Positions 27,096 through 39,403 of a stretch of DNA of 64,000 nucleotides are shown in pieces. The stretch's first letter is position 1. Every line of letters starts with the position of its first letter. The DNA comes from Piezodorus guildinii (lineage: Eukaryota > Arthropoda > Insecta > Hemiptera > Pentatomidae), in the NCBI GenBank assembly GCA_023052935.1, contig CM041298.1:55249813-55313812 (forward strand). Direction: 5' to 3'. Made by a program: the position numbers and the translations under genes. Under the pieces are notes generated by a model, which did no database searches, was not told the DNA's origin, and saw only the letters and a program-made list of their open reading frames with translations.

Positions 27096-27133
<38 letters not shown>

Positions 27134-30100
27134 TTTTATTATTTTTTTTTTTTTATTTTTTTTTTTATATAATGAACTGAACACTGACCTGAACACAAGC
27201 ATCGGCCTGATTGAGAAGTTTCAAACCCTTAATCAACTGAGGAAGATCAGAAGGTTTGACAGGCTCCACAGCAACTCTTAAAATAGGAACTGCCATGAGT
27301 GTTATTTCTGAGAACGAAGGGCAAAATATTTCAGATGAAAGAGTAGCAGACTTAAGGACATAGTCATCAAGACCACCAATACCTAAATCATTAAAATGTA
27401 CCAATTACTAAAATTTTACAAATAAATAAACTGAAATACTATGGAAAAATAGATCATATTTTCACCAATAACATTTCCAGCTGGAGCTTCGTTGACGATT
27501 TCCAATTCTCTTCCCATCATAAGATAGAGTTCTGATATCTTGATCTTTGTAGCATGTTGGCCTGGTTTCCAGTCCTTTACAGGTACATTTTCTTCTATCT
27601 CTTCCCCTTTTTTAATCTAAATAAAAAACGTTAAAATACAAAACACCTGGTCTCAAACATCATAAGGTAGATATTGAGTATATCTTTAAATTATTTTAAT
27701 TTTACTGAATATTAAATAGTTGACAGTGAAATGAATACAAAGGATGAAATGGTTCGGGTGGTGGTAAAAAAAAAGAGCATAAAATAGTTAAAAACTATTT
27801 ATTATCCTGTTAATTAATAGTTCCTCAATATGTTCTAATAGTTGAATAGTTAAATTAATAGTTTCTCACTACGTTCTAATATTTTCTTTACACCACCACC
27901 ATCTCAACCATCATGTTTAACTTTGAATTCTCATATTTCCACATTTATAATTACTAAAGCAGTTACAATTTGTACTAATCCAACCATATTGATTTAATGA
28001 TAATTCTAAAATGTCTATATTTATGCTTCACATGCTCCTTTTTATATTGTTATATAAAAAATTTGATGGACTGCTCAAAATTATGGCCTACTGATTTTGG
28101 CATAGAATACTATTGAACAAATAAAGAAAAACGGATCAAGCATTACTGTTAAAAATAAAACTACAAACATTGCATACAGGTAAGATATAACAGCATATAC
28201 TGTTACTGTTTAAGGTAAAATATTTTATTTATAGTATTCTTGAGTAATCTACTTTTTAGTATCTCAATTGAAGTAATTAATATGAATATGGCAGAGGATT
28301 GAAGAAAATTGAATGATAATTTACATATACATTAAAAAACAATCCATTAAGGAACACTTTTACAATTAATAATAATACCATTCTTAGAGCTTCAGCAGGA
28401 TCGTGTTTCGGTCCGAGAACATAAACTGAAGAACCAGGTTTCAAACATCCACTATAGACCCTCGCAAACGCAATGAACACGTCTTCAGGAAGTTCTGGTA
28501 CGGGTTCAGGTGTTGGAGCCGTTCTCGGCCTCTTCTTCCAGAATTGTTCCAGCTAATTTAGCAGCATGACGCAATTTCGCTTGCTCTCTTCTCTTAGCCA
28601 TTTCTTCGGGAGTTAGAGCTTGAGGTCTGTTCTGAGGAAGTGATTTTCTTTCTATCTGAAATTTTCAAAAATGACCAAATACCAAAGATTAAAAGGAAGT
28701 AATTGAATTTCTGGAATATAAGCATTAACTTTCCAATGTACCATAATACTTATTTATAATAACTTCATAAAAAAAACAGGGAGGAGTATGGTCTAGTGAA
28801 TAGAGCACTATTCTACTGTTCTCCGTGTTCCAGGTTCGAACCCTAGTTGAGGCCAAAATTATTTATTCAGATTGTGTACCTCCACATAAAGGCATAGGAG
28901 TCAATTGATGAGTTAAAGCACCAGTAAAAGATTATGTAAATTTTTTTTTCACACAGAGATTCACTTTTCTACCTGAATAGACAATGGGAAAGAGGTCTGG
29001 AAAATCAGGACAAGGAATTGGAAAGACTACTAATAAACCGCCTCTACAGACTTGCAATTATTATAAGGATCAAGTGCCTACAAATGAATGCTAGAACTTC
29101 AAGAAGATTTGTTTAGTGCTTCATGAACATTTCTAGGATTTATATCTACAAATTCACTTGCCCTGATGATGGATGCAACTTGTGCCGAAACGTTGGCATT
29201 TATGATGGAAGCTTTTAGAAATGAACCCTGATTATTGCTAGTTATGCAACTAGATAAAATTTAGCGAAATTCAACAGCACATTTTGATACAGCCAAAACA
29301 TAAATGTTTTCTGTAAGTTATGGATGATCTTGTTATCATATTAATATTTTCGATCATGTTTATATCGATAAACAATACATAATCTAAAAAAATCTAAAAC
29401 ATATCATTATGAAATTAAATTCTAATAAATAAAATGACAATTAATTTACATACTGGAAACATTTTTGAAATATAAACAATAAGCGGATCATTCTCAGTAG
29501 ATGAGCATTTCAAAAATGCATTTTTTAGAGCTTGAGTCTCAACTGGGTAATGTAGTAAGCTTTCTTTAGTAGAACACATAAGTTTTTCAACTTTTTCTTC
29601 AGGTAGCTCATTCGCGGGAGGTAAGATAAGACAAACCATTTCTAGAAAAAAAAAAATTAAAATACTTGTATTAAAACATCTAATTAAGGAACCAAATTAA
29701 ATAATAATAAATTAAATAAACCAAAATTATGAAGTGATTAATTAAAGAAATGTATAACATAAACTTCAATCTTTCAATAAAGGGTTAGAATAATAAATTA
29801 TGAATAAATATTTAGAAAACAAAATGATTTCTCAATTCAACTAAATTTATCTAAATAAATATTATAAGTTTAAAATAAATAACACATACTATACCGAGAA
29901 CTGAACTTGCCAAGGGCAGCCACTGGCTACTAACGGCTTGCAATTGGATTTTAGGATCATTATGTCGCATGTCTCTAGTTGTTATTTTAACACCAACAGT
30001 TTCAATAATTTTAGAAAGCTTTTCTTTATCCTGTATAAAAAAAAAAAAAAAATGTTGTAAGAAACAAACCATCATAAAAAAAAAAATAATAAAGTAGTAA

Positions 30101-33100
30101 TCAAATGAACTTACCTTTCTGACACAAATAGTGTCATAAAGTGCCCAAATATTATCTAAAACAAATTGAACGAAAATAGGTTTTTTCGCCTTTTCCTGGG
30201 CACCAGGTAGAATTTTCTTTGTTTTTGAGTTGAAGTAAAAATCCCCCCAAAGACATTTCTTTAATTCTTGTTTATCTAAGTCAAACTTTTTTGCATACAA
30301 GCTGACAAAATTGTCAAGTCTAAAAATAAAAATAATAATAATTATGAATTTTATTTATAAGAAGAAAATAATAAAAATATAAACATATAAAGATAATACC
30401 GAAAACCCCAGCCATCTATAGCACTAGCAAAAACAACATTGTCTAACTCTGGTGAAAAATAAATGTTGGAATCATCAGCATCATCTAAGCCAGAATCCCA
30501 ATCATAAGTAGTACGAGTTTGGTTAGGTGTTTGAGAAGATTCTTTTTCTGTTCTTCCGAGTACTTCAGTGGCAAACAATTCACCCATTACAGCATTAACC
30601 TGTTTACAAAAACGTTAAGAACTATTACTAAGATTAAAAACTTTACATCAGCAAAGGAATTTAAAAATATTTCATATACCAGAAAGAATAATTTATATTT
30701 CAATTTAGTTACAGTTTTTACAATAACTTATATTTAAAAAAAGTTTATGATGAAGTTTTACTTAATAAAAATTAATTTGCTGTTACAATGATTTTTATCT
30801 AATGAGTAGAAGCTATTCAAAACAATCATTAAAAAAGTTAAAACATAGTAACAGTAATTATTTGACTTAAAATAAAAAGTTATTTAATAAACGATTTTGA
30901 GACGAAATCAAAGGTGGAACTCAAAACTAAATAAAATCTTTTATCCTACCTCATATAAAATGTATATAATACAAACTTATAATTATACGCAAACAATGTA
31001 GTAAAAAACATATTTCTGAAGATTTATTTAAGACAAGAAAAAAACAGTAAGTATATAAAAAACTATCTAACTATATCAAAAACTATGTTCTATATTGAAT
31101 GATCAGAGTTTTATATGAAATTAAATTATCTATTCCACACAGAATCATGACATTGTTTATTAAAATTAGTTATATGAACTAGAAACTAAATAGAAAGTTA
31201 AGTAATCGACCAAATAGGAACTTACATTTACATTACATAAATAAATAGTGTATATGTATGTGACATTTAGACCCATTCTGATAATAAAACAGACAATTAT
31301 AAAATATGAAAAAAGTAACTCATGGAATACCTGCTCTAAAATTTGAGTTAAGTGAATAAAAGCGTCTAAAGGTGTAAGTTTCATCTCTAAAATAAGTCTA
31401 TCGATTTTGTTCAGCACAAGAACAGGTTTGATATTTTCAATCCATGTTTGTCTTAATGCAACCTGTAAAAATCATAATATATGTGAATAGATTCTTAAAA
31501 AAATAGAGTTTTTAATAAAAATAGAGATAAATTGTTTTCTATAATTTAAATAATAATATGAGAAAAAAAATATAAATGAACTATTTTTATAAACTCTTAT
31601 ACATTCTAAAACAATGTACATACATTTTCAAGATCATCAATTGGATCCAATGTAAAACTCAACAAGATAAATTTTCAATAATGCCAAAATTATTATAAAA
31701 ATGTTGAAGTGCCCTTTTTCACAACAATTTCCATAATTTTTCATGATTTTGATATCCCCATCCACAAAGTCAAGTACTTTAAGAGGGAACCAATAATGCT
31801 TTAGAACAAGGCTCCAAAAATAATTGCAGACAATTATGTACAAGCAATAAATAATGAACGGTAATATATTTTTAAAATTTTAATATGTTCATGAAATTAT
31901 TCTGAACTTTGCATAAAAAAAAAAAAAAAAAGTATATAAAAAGTTGGTTCCCTCCTAATACTTCACCTGCTGCACATTAGCCAGATGACGCATGCGCAAT
32001 AGGTGTTTAAAATAATTTAAAATGAACACAGTAATTATTTTAATAAATATCATTATATAAAAATAAATGAATGAAAGAAAATTATACTATTGGAAAACTA
32101 CCGTAATAATCCATAAAAGATTGAGTTCATAATTCTTCATAAAATACTCGCTTTTAACTGCAACAATTTTATAATTAGAAAGCTTTAACAAAAATAATAC
32201 CCCAAAGTCTATATCCTTGTTGTTCCACTGAAAAATACATAGAGTTGAATATAATCTAAAGGTAATTGATACTTAACTAAAATCAAAGAAAAATTTCAGT
32301 AAGCGTCTTAAAGAGAAAAGGCTCTAATTTAACTTAAAGAGTCAGAGCTACCACCCGTATGATATTGAAATTTAGAATAATTAAATAATTATCTATTTAT
32401 TTAATGTAGGTAAGTTATACAATATCTTCGACAGGATGAATGAGATTACTTTAAACAAATAAAATATCCTAAATGCTTATTGTTTAACACAAATTAAATA
32501 TTTGTCTCAAATAGGAGTAAAATAAAAAGTGGTACATCATAAAATACTAATCAGTATTAAAATATAGCAATTTCATTTACTATTCCACATTCAGACCGAT
32601 TGCTTTTCTCTACATGATCGATCTTAGTTTCCGGATATTGGTTCTGTCCTAAAGTTCTCGCCTGTCATTAACTTTCTTTCCATACCAAACCCCTGACGAT
32701 TCGGAAGTGCGTCCTTCTGGCACATTCCCACAACCTTTAGAAATCTGGTAGAAGATGCGCAGTCGATTTTTTTCGTTCTTAAGATACCTGGGCCAAAAAT
32801 TAAAGAACCGGGAAATCGTTTTTAACACAACATACAAATTGTAAGACCAATAAAAGGATTGCGCATGGACAGAAAACTAAAGACGTGAGCAAATAGGGCA
32901 GAGATCCGCGATCAGTACGTCCTCCCCGCTTCTTTTTTAGAGACCTGGCAGCATTTTGTTTTGTTCAGATCGGCAATCGTAAAAGAAAAGATGGACTGGA
33001 CTATGCCTGATCTCAAAGAGGGGAAACAGACCTAGGAAAGTTCGTGGGTTTCAACCTTCATTAAAAAAAAATGTTACAATTATATTAAAAAACGCCAATG

Positions 33101-36100
33101 CATTGACTGAATTTTACATTCACGGTATAAGGAATTTACATTCAGGAATAAGGAATACATGATATATATGAGGTAGCGGCATATTTGATTATGAGTTTAG
33201 GTTTAACGTTTCTGATCTCAGTTTATTACAAGTTAACTTCCGTCGCGAGATGAATATGTGGTAGCGTACAGGGTGAATATCGTTGATTAAAAAATAGAAA
33301 AATTGCGATAGTGGAAGTAACGTTTAAGCAAAATATAATCACACTTCAAATTTAAACAGACAGTCCCTTCCAAGGATCCTTTCCTAAGAGTCAGATCAGA
33401 GTCAGATCATTCGACCAACAATGTGGGTCGAAACGTGAGAAAAATAATAAATAGTTTTAACTTAAACATTCAGGAAATATAGTCCCGTCTCATGAAATTT
33501 TATTTTCATTAAACTTCGATTTTTTGGACCAATTCATGTCTCTTTCTATGGAAATTAGGTAGTTATCAAAGACAAATAGCATTAGATATGTACCAATTTA
33601 TAAATATATAAGAGAAAAACTTTATAAGCAAACATAAAACTTATATCTCAAAAGATAGCATTGATCACTCTAATATTACTCAGGCCGAAACTTCATCATA
33701 ATCATAAATCATAAATTACATTAAACATTTTTTTACATGATCTATGAACAATAGAAATATAATCATTACTACATAGTCACCTTTAATTTATTATAATCAC
33801 CTCTAAAAGTATTATTATTATTTTTAAAGCGATGGGGGAGTGAAGTATCAGACCGAGTGATACACAAACCCATACCTTTCCAAATAAAATGGTCAGAATT
33901 AATAATATATCCATATAGACTTCAATGGTAATTGTATTTTCAAATATTTGACATCCCTATACAATGATTATTTCCATTCCCATAAAAGAACAACCCTTAG
34001 AAAGTTTAAGAGAAAGTTATCACCATATATTACTAAGTAACTTGTATTTCAGTAATTGTTCTTAAAAATCTAAAATATGACCAAAAAAAAAGTTTACAGC
34101 AATAAGCCAATCCATTTATGTTAGGACACAAAAATGGAACCATACTTACTCTTCACCACATCTATATAAGAAAGAAATTGTTTTAATGTTTTATTATCTT
34201 TAAATTTTCTTGGAAGATATATGCTTGTTTCATACCTTCTTTATTTTATACTTCATGTCATACTTTGAGGACATGTTGATAATGGTTTTTTCATTATTGT
34301 TTTTAGATACAGGATGTGTTAAAGATATTTCTTAGTGATGGTTCTTGTCCTTGCTTTAATACTTAACCTTAATTAATAACCATTACACTGCCAGTGGCAA
34401 AGGATTTGTGTAAAATATGGTTTTATTAAAAAGAGGGTTCGTTAAAATACTTAATTGAGCATATAACACCACTTCTGTTTAAAAAAAAATCATAAACATT
34501 TGACATTTTTGGTAATTAATACAAATTTATTCCTAAAATAAATTTTACTCTGCAATTTCTAGAAAACAATTTTATTCTTAAACCACAGTTTTTATCTCAA
34601 CAATGGTGCACCATTGTCCAGATGTAAGGGAGCCAGATGGAAAAAGTGTTCATAAATTAAAAATTATAGACCTTGCTTTAAAATAAACAAATGAAGTAAT
34701 TGTACAAATTTATTGTAGTTGATTTTAATTTAATAAAATAATACAGCAAGCTATTTGTTTTTAGTGGAAACAAATATTTATTTATTTTATGAACATTAAG
34801 GTCATTTAACAGCCAAAGTAATAAATTTAGCCCTAAATTAAAAATACAAACATACGGCATCATTAAATTAAGTTTATGCTTAATTGTGTGTTATATTGAC
34901 TGCACTCTGAACCAACTTCTCCGTAAAAATACAAACAATTTAGCAAAATAGAGAGAAATACACTTCATTGAACAAGTGGTGCTGCTCAACTTAATTGGGT
35001 TGCTAATTAAACAGCTTTACTTTGTTTTTTCCTTGATGGACAATTCTTGATATAAACATGCTCAGGTATTTTAATTTCCTTTTGTTTAATGAAATAAAAA
35101 AAAAAAACATAGAAAAAAGGGGGAGGAAGAAAAAAAGCAAATTAAAATGCATTTTGAAAAAAAAATTTTCTTTATTTTTAATTTTGTAATCAATGGAAAT
35201 GTCTTTTAAGACAGCAATTTTATGACTTACTTTATGGTGTTTTCTAACATCATTTCTATGTCATTATCAATTCCAATTTTTCTTCTCTCGGCTTTGTAAG
35301 CAAAACAGTCCATCAGGATGTGGGAGACTGTGAGCTTTGATTCACAGGAGGTACATTGAGATGATCTCTCCTGTATCATCAGGTAGCCGTGGGTCATTCT
35401 TGTGAGAGCTATCTTTTACTAAGCCAGCGCTACATCGTTCCTTCTGTACAGTCGTAGATCTGCTCAATTAGCCACTACACAAGCCTCTATCATTCTCAGT
35501 TTGTTTTTTGTCATTACAAACCAAAACTGCCAATTTTCATGACTCTTTTAGGAAGGTGATTATTTCTTTTTTTAATGTACCCGGAACAAATAGTCCTTTC
35601 ATGGTGCCTTCACCATGTTATCGATTCACCACAAGATAGACTAAGTTCTTTGAAGTGCTTTTTCCAATATTAAACATACTAGACATAGTAATTATCAATT
35701 CTAAATAAAATGTTACTATACAAATGTTTTTCTATAATTTCTTATTTTTTTTTAAGTTACAAGTTGAGGAGAGCGGGATAGTAATAACCTCCAGTTTGCA
35801 AGTTCAAGTCATGGTGTGCCAGGATAATCAGATAATTCTATTACATTAATTGTGGATCAGCCCTGGAATCAGAAAACCCTCCAAGTGCTCACGTTATTCT
35901 ACAAAGATAGTACCCAAAAAAAGGAAATAACCTGGTGACTACATGATGGAAATCCTATATCAAAGAATTAAAATTATCTGAAACGTCTTATTTTTGTCAT
36001 GAGCCTTTACAAATATTTTTCTATTTATACAGTAAATTATATAATGATTTGTATTATGATTATTATTTTTTTTTTTTACAAAAATCAATAATTACGTAAA

Positions 36101-39100
36101 TACTATTACTAATTCTTCTTCAAACCTTCCACCTTCCTTCTCATCTTCCTGTACTGTTCCAGTTGAAAATCTTCCTTAGTCCATTCTCTCCCCGTCTCTC
36201 CTTCTTTCCCACAAGAACCTTATCCTCTTTTAGTTTTTCCTCAAAAAGCTCTCAGTTCAACCAGTCTTTATCTGTGATTTTTAGTCTGCCCAGTTTCTCT
36301 TGTTTAGTTATAAATATCCCCCCATACTTTTACAGCTGCAGACTACATACAAAATTTCTTGTTTAGTCTCTCATTGTTCATTCTGACCATATGATGCCTG
36401 TAGAACCTCAGTCTGCTGGTCCTCATGACTGTTTCCAGATCCTCCAAACTGTATATTTTTTTTATTGGATTTATGCCTATAGATTATGATATTAGGCTAA
36501 TGTTATGCCTTTCATTTAATAAAAAAATCATCAATAACTCTGTACATCAACATCCCCAGAAAACAACACATTTTATAAAATAAGTCGCTTCTATCAGTAT
36601 TAATAACTACTATATGAAGTGAGATGTTGGTCAGCAATACATAATTTATGCCTTAATTTAGTTTTTACAGATCTGAAGGCTAATGTTTACAGACATCTTT
36701 TCAATGGCAGGGGAAAAAGTAACAAAGAATCATTTATCTTAAGTGAAAAATGGATAAAAGAGAATAGCTCTATTAAATAAATTATAATTTATTTTGAAAT
36801 TATAGTTATATATTGATAGAAAAAAAAATCTCTATTTACAAAATATTAAAATCTCTATTTACAAATATTATATACATCATTCTTGTATATACAACAAAGA
36901 ATTAACTTATTTATGTTTTTTATAATGGTCTGTTTTCTTCATTAGATTCATACACTGCTTCTTGATACTGTTTCTTTACAATAATCGTTTCCTGCAACCA
37001 AAGTAAAAAGGATTTCGGTGACTTTTAAAGATTAATTAAATTTCATTTAAATCAAACTTTATTTATGTTTAATTAGCATCAAAATAAAATTACACTGCTA
37101 TGAACTTAAATTATTAAAAAAATAAAATGAATTTGGGATTTCATACATTTTAAAGTAGAAAACACATAATGACTCCATTAGATTCAATCTTATTATAAAC
37201 AAAGAAATAATTATCTTATAAAAACATTGAGTAAAAAAGAAAAAGTTAATGCTTCAATCTAATCTTCAGAACTGCTATCAATTGATTCTTATCTAAACTT
37301 CATTAAATTTAAACAAAATAAGTTTACACGACGCTAAGCAATGCAAAACATCAACTTAATAAAAATTATTTTCTTTGACCATTGTTTAGTATGTTGAAAT
37401 ATTAATCAGATATTAAATATCAACTAATTCATAAATAAAACATTTATTTTTTTAAATCAGTAATCATTACGTGTTTCTTTTTCAAACCAACAACTTTTGG
37501 GAGAAATTGGAATTTTCATTTTTCAATCATTATTATTTATTTATAAACACTCAAATTACTTAAACAATATCAGTACAAAATTTTGTTTTACTTAACAATT
37601 AACTACAAAGTTAATTTGCTTATTTACAAAATAGCATTATCATTGGCCTGTTGTTTAGTTTTATGTTATAGGAATTTGATTAAGTGCAGTTCGAGCAAAT
37701 TAATAAAACAGGATTTTAAAAAACAAAACATAACAAAGAGTTTTAATTGTGATCTATGTGATCAAAACTGATGTGCGAAGATTTCATAAACCTCCAGCAA
37801 CGACTGCAAAGAACCTACTCACGTCTCGTCTTGCTTTCTTTAACAACTGATTACATCATTAAGAAAAGAAAATACTAACTTAATTTTTGTAATATTTTGA
37901 AATGTTTCCTTATTCAGCCTATTTCAAAATCTTCAATTTTTATGTTACAGCTCTTTAAATCAAATTTGAATAAATTCAAAATATTCAGATGCCACCATAT
38001 GTCAGTTCAATTCAAAATAATGGAGATAAAAAATCCCATGAGCTAGACAATGACAATTATATTATAAGACCAAAACAAAAAGAAATCAATGATGAAAACT
38101 TCAGAATTTTAAAAAACAAAATAAGGTCACAAAGAATTATGTATGGCTGACCATCATCAACATTTCAATACTAACTTCCATCACTGCAGCAGCCGATTTT
38201 GTCTGATCTCATACAAGAGACGTTAGACCATTTTTTTTTTTTTTTTTTAATTTATTCATAAAATAAACATCTTACCATCATTAAATAAATTTTTGTTAGA
38301 AACATATAAAAATTCAAAATTTTACTTAATTTCTAATGATCATCAATATTTCTTAGGATGAGGCCAATTTATAATCACCTGAATAATTACTAAAACTATA
38401 AATCATTATTTTTAATTCCCTTAAACTAAGCAAGTATCATAAACCGAATATATTTTATAGATTTGAAACATAGGAAAAATTATTTTTACATTCATTATAA
38501 GAACATTTTACAATAAATAATAACTACTCCATTACCTGTGTTTGAGGGCAAACTCCTTCAACAACATCTATTACTAGTATTGCACCATCACAGAGTCTAA
38601 CAGCCGTTGAAACTTCGGAAGAAAAATCCACATGACCCGGTGAATCAATTAAATTTATCAGGTACTCTGAACCACCTAAATGAAATAATGTATCTCGTAA
38701 TTTAAATTGAATTATCCAAATGCAATGAGTGAAAAATGAATAAATGTACATCAGCTAAATTTAAACCATAACAACTTTAAACTTTATAAAACTTGGAACA
38801 AAAATGAGAAAAAAATCATCAACAAAAAATTTTCAGTACAGTAATGATGTATATATATTACAATAAAATGAATAATCAACCAAATTAATTTAAAATTCTT
38901 TCTCATTTCTTTGAACTTTTGACTGATAAGAAAAGGAATGCATTAAAGAAAATTCAACTGGATTTGAATAGTGAGATATTATTATTTTTGCTAATATTCT
39001 GGATTTATTATGGGATATAATACTATATATAATAATACTAAAACATAAATTATTTCAGAGTAATCAAGCATAAAATGAAAATTACCTAAAGTGTGATATA

Positions 39101-39403
39101 ATGAAATGGAACTGCTCTTCATAGTTATGCCTCTCTCTTGCTCGTCTTTTCTACTATCCATATACCTATAGAATAACAATGTTTTAAGAGAGAAACACAA
39201 GAAGATAAGTTCATGATTGATAAGATTTTTGAACCATACCTCAGCTTCCCAGCCATTCTGGGAGATATTACACCATTACTTGCAATGAGAGAGTCGGCCA
39301 AAGTTGTTTTACCATGATCAACATGGGCTACGATACAAATATTTCTTATATTTTTGGGGTTTTTCTGAAGTTCAGAAAGCTTTTCTTGACTTACTAATCT
39401 CAT
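21740..39403 (-). CDS. EFL1: Elongation factor-like GTPase 1 (60S ribosome maturation), 16 exons, 3' end not found
   Basis: EFL1 is a cytosolic EF-2-like GTPase that acts with SBDS to release eIF6 from pre-60S subunits. Exons on the minus strand: 39403-39240, 39165-39086, 38675-38536, 31462-31331, 30599-30400, 30319-30115, 30030-29895, 29641-29454, 28655-28379, 27616-27466, 27382-27189, 25735-25650, 25530-25410, 25329-24918, 24219-24039, 21876-21740. All have GT-AG sites and matching phases. The G motifs are [21 protein letters not shown] and SAIDGWG. Later blocks include [32 protein letters not shown]-like [44 protein letters not shown], and YGPFSGQI followed by [12 protein letters not shown]. 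The start chosen is ATG at 39403 ([12 protein letters not shown]); an upstream GTG at 39424 is not a start. About 934 codons are present. The final ~110-120 codons of the family are not seen. Exon 9 has a one-base frameshift. Confidence 0.93.
22094..22400 (+). repeat. tRNA-headed SINE, family 3
   Basis: The head has GGCCTAGTGAATAGAGCATT (A-box region) and a B-box-like GTTCCGAATCCCGG. The body contains AGACCCTCCTAGGGCAC and GTGGGTACCCGAAATTGGGG. Head-only copies lie at about 28785-28870 and 62262-62345, and a diverged longer copy at about 57395-57650. Confidence 0.7.
22480..22870 (+). mobile_element. LINE 3' fragment (RTE-like)
   Basis: Frames at 22566-22851 read like the distal part of RTE-type proteins: a [20 protein letters not shown] block comparable to RRWEDCIKADL, followed by [16 protein letters not shown]. 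Phase changes and stops show decay. It lies in an EFL1 intron. Confidence 0.5.
23112..23400 (-). repeat. SINE family 1, near full length
   Basis: It is collinear with the copy at 3965-4262, from the TGGCGCGACAGGCCGTGTAG end to the tRNA-like head (GGGATTCGAACTCAGAAC, then CAGCCACGGGCTTCCC as read on the plus strand). It is inserted in the EFL1 intron between exons 15 and 16. Confidence 0.75.
24708..24800 (+). mobile_element. Short RTE-type LINE fragment
   Basis: About 85 bp match the 1220-1310 part of the LINE at 930-1520: ATAATTGAGTTGATAGCATC, AGAGAC and GAAGGAATACCGA in the same order. It is an isolated fragment in an EFL1 intron. Confidence 0.6.
25842..27097 (-). mobile_element. Mos1-like mariner (Tc1/mariner), defective
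   Basis: The element is 1,256 bp with ~28-bp inverted ends beginning CCAGGTGTAGAAGTA. The flanking dinucleotide is TA on the right and CA on the left, a mutated TA duplication. The transposase runs on the minus strand from ATG at 26924 through three broken frames. An N-terminal helix-turn-helix region at 26823-26497 contains [10 protein letters not shown] and [18 protein letters not shown] at 26476-26456 has the first catalytic Asp, and HDNAPSHTA near 26190 has the second. The third Asp is replaced: the site that is usually SDYHL reads SYYHL near 26095. Frameshifts and a missing segment between frames confirm that it is inactive. It lies within an EFL1 intron (27188-25736) on the same strand as EFL1. 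Confidence 0.92.
27098..27130. repeat. (TA)n microsatellite at the mariner right end
   Basis: A TA run directly abuts the right terminal inverted repeat of the mariner copy, a natural target for a TA-specific transposase. A T-rich tract follows to about 27167. Confidence 0.8.
28379..28655 (-). pseudogene. EFL1: EFL1 exon 9 with one-base frameshift
   Basis: Exon 9 starts in the expected phase ([18 protein letters not shown]...) and would reach a TGA near 28507. The expected downstream protein ([17 protein letters not shown] to EALRM) is in the next frame, and its 3' boundary matches the phase of exon 10. The exon is 277 nt, one base longer than a frame-keeping 276. The shift lies at about 28545-28520, near the TCTTCTTCC run. 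All other exons are intact, so an assembly or base-calling error is the simplest explanation; an allele-specific or pseudogene defect is possible. Confidence 0.75.
28785..28875 (+). repeat. SINE family 3, head only
   Basis: TGGTCTAGTGAATAGAGCAC and GGTTCGAACCC match the A- and B-box regions of the family-3 head at 22094. The body is absent. Confidence 0.6.
29155..29250 (+). repeat. Unit with hammerhead-like core
   Basis: CTGATGA at 29163-29169 is followed by GCCGAAACGTTGG at about 29184-29196. The intervening bases pair less well than in the other copies. The unit lies in the EFL1 intron between exons 8 and 9. Confidence 0.5.
33405..33470 (+). repeat. Hammerhead-like core, diverged
   Basis: GACC (33413-33416) and GGTC (33426-33429) form a stem just before GAAAC (33430-33434). 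The CTGANGA box is degenerate here. The stem sequence differs from other copies but still pairs. Confidence 0.4.
35215..35440 (-). mobile_element. LINE fragment, RNase H C-terminus with zinc knuckle
   Basis: The minus strand encodes [20 protein letters not shown] followed by [16 protein letters not shown]. This is the typical end of RNase H-bearing non-LTR elements (R1/I-like): a TRMTHGYL motif and a C-x2-C...H-x4-C knuckle. The flanks are unreadable, so only a fragment remains in EFL1 intron 3. Confidence 0.65.

Larger units (their letters stand above)
31463..38535. other. EFL1 intron 3, 7.1 kb
   Basis: This long intron lacks convincing protein-coding exons. It contains a hammerhead-like core at 33413-33434 and a decayed LINE RNase H fragment at 35215-35440. 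A GC-richer stretch at 32630-33060 is unassigned, and an ambiguous SINE-like stretch lies at 35765-35950. The plus-strand frame at 36163-36366 and the minus frame at 34678-34863 are low complexity. Confidence 0.7.

Noticed and set aside
32630..33060. GC-richer stretch in EFL1 intron 3, considered as an exon or separate gene
   Set aside because: Stops are in all frames over its length, splice phases do not fit EFL1, and no recognisable domain or repeat was found.
35765..35950. SINE-like stretch in EFL1 intron 3
   Set aside because: It has weak resemblance to family 3 (GTTCAAGTCATGG, TTGTGGATCAGCCCTGGAATC) but no clear A box and no shared boundaries, so it is left unassigned.
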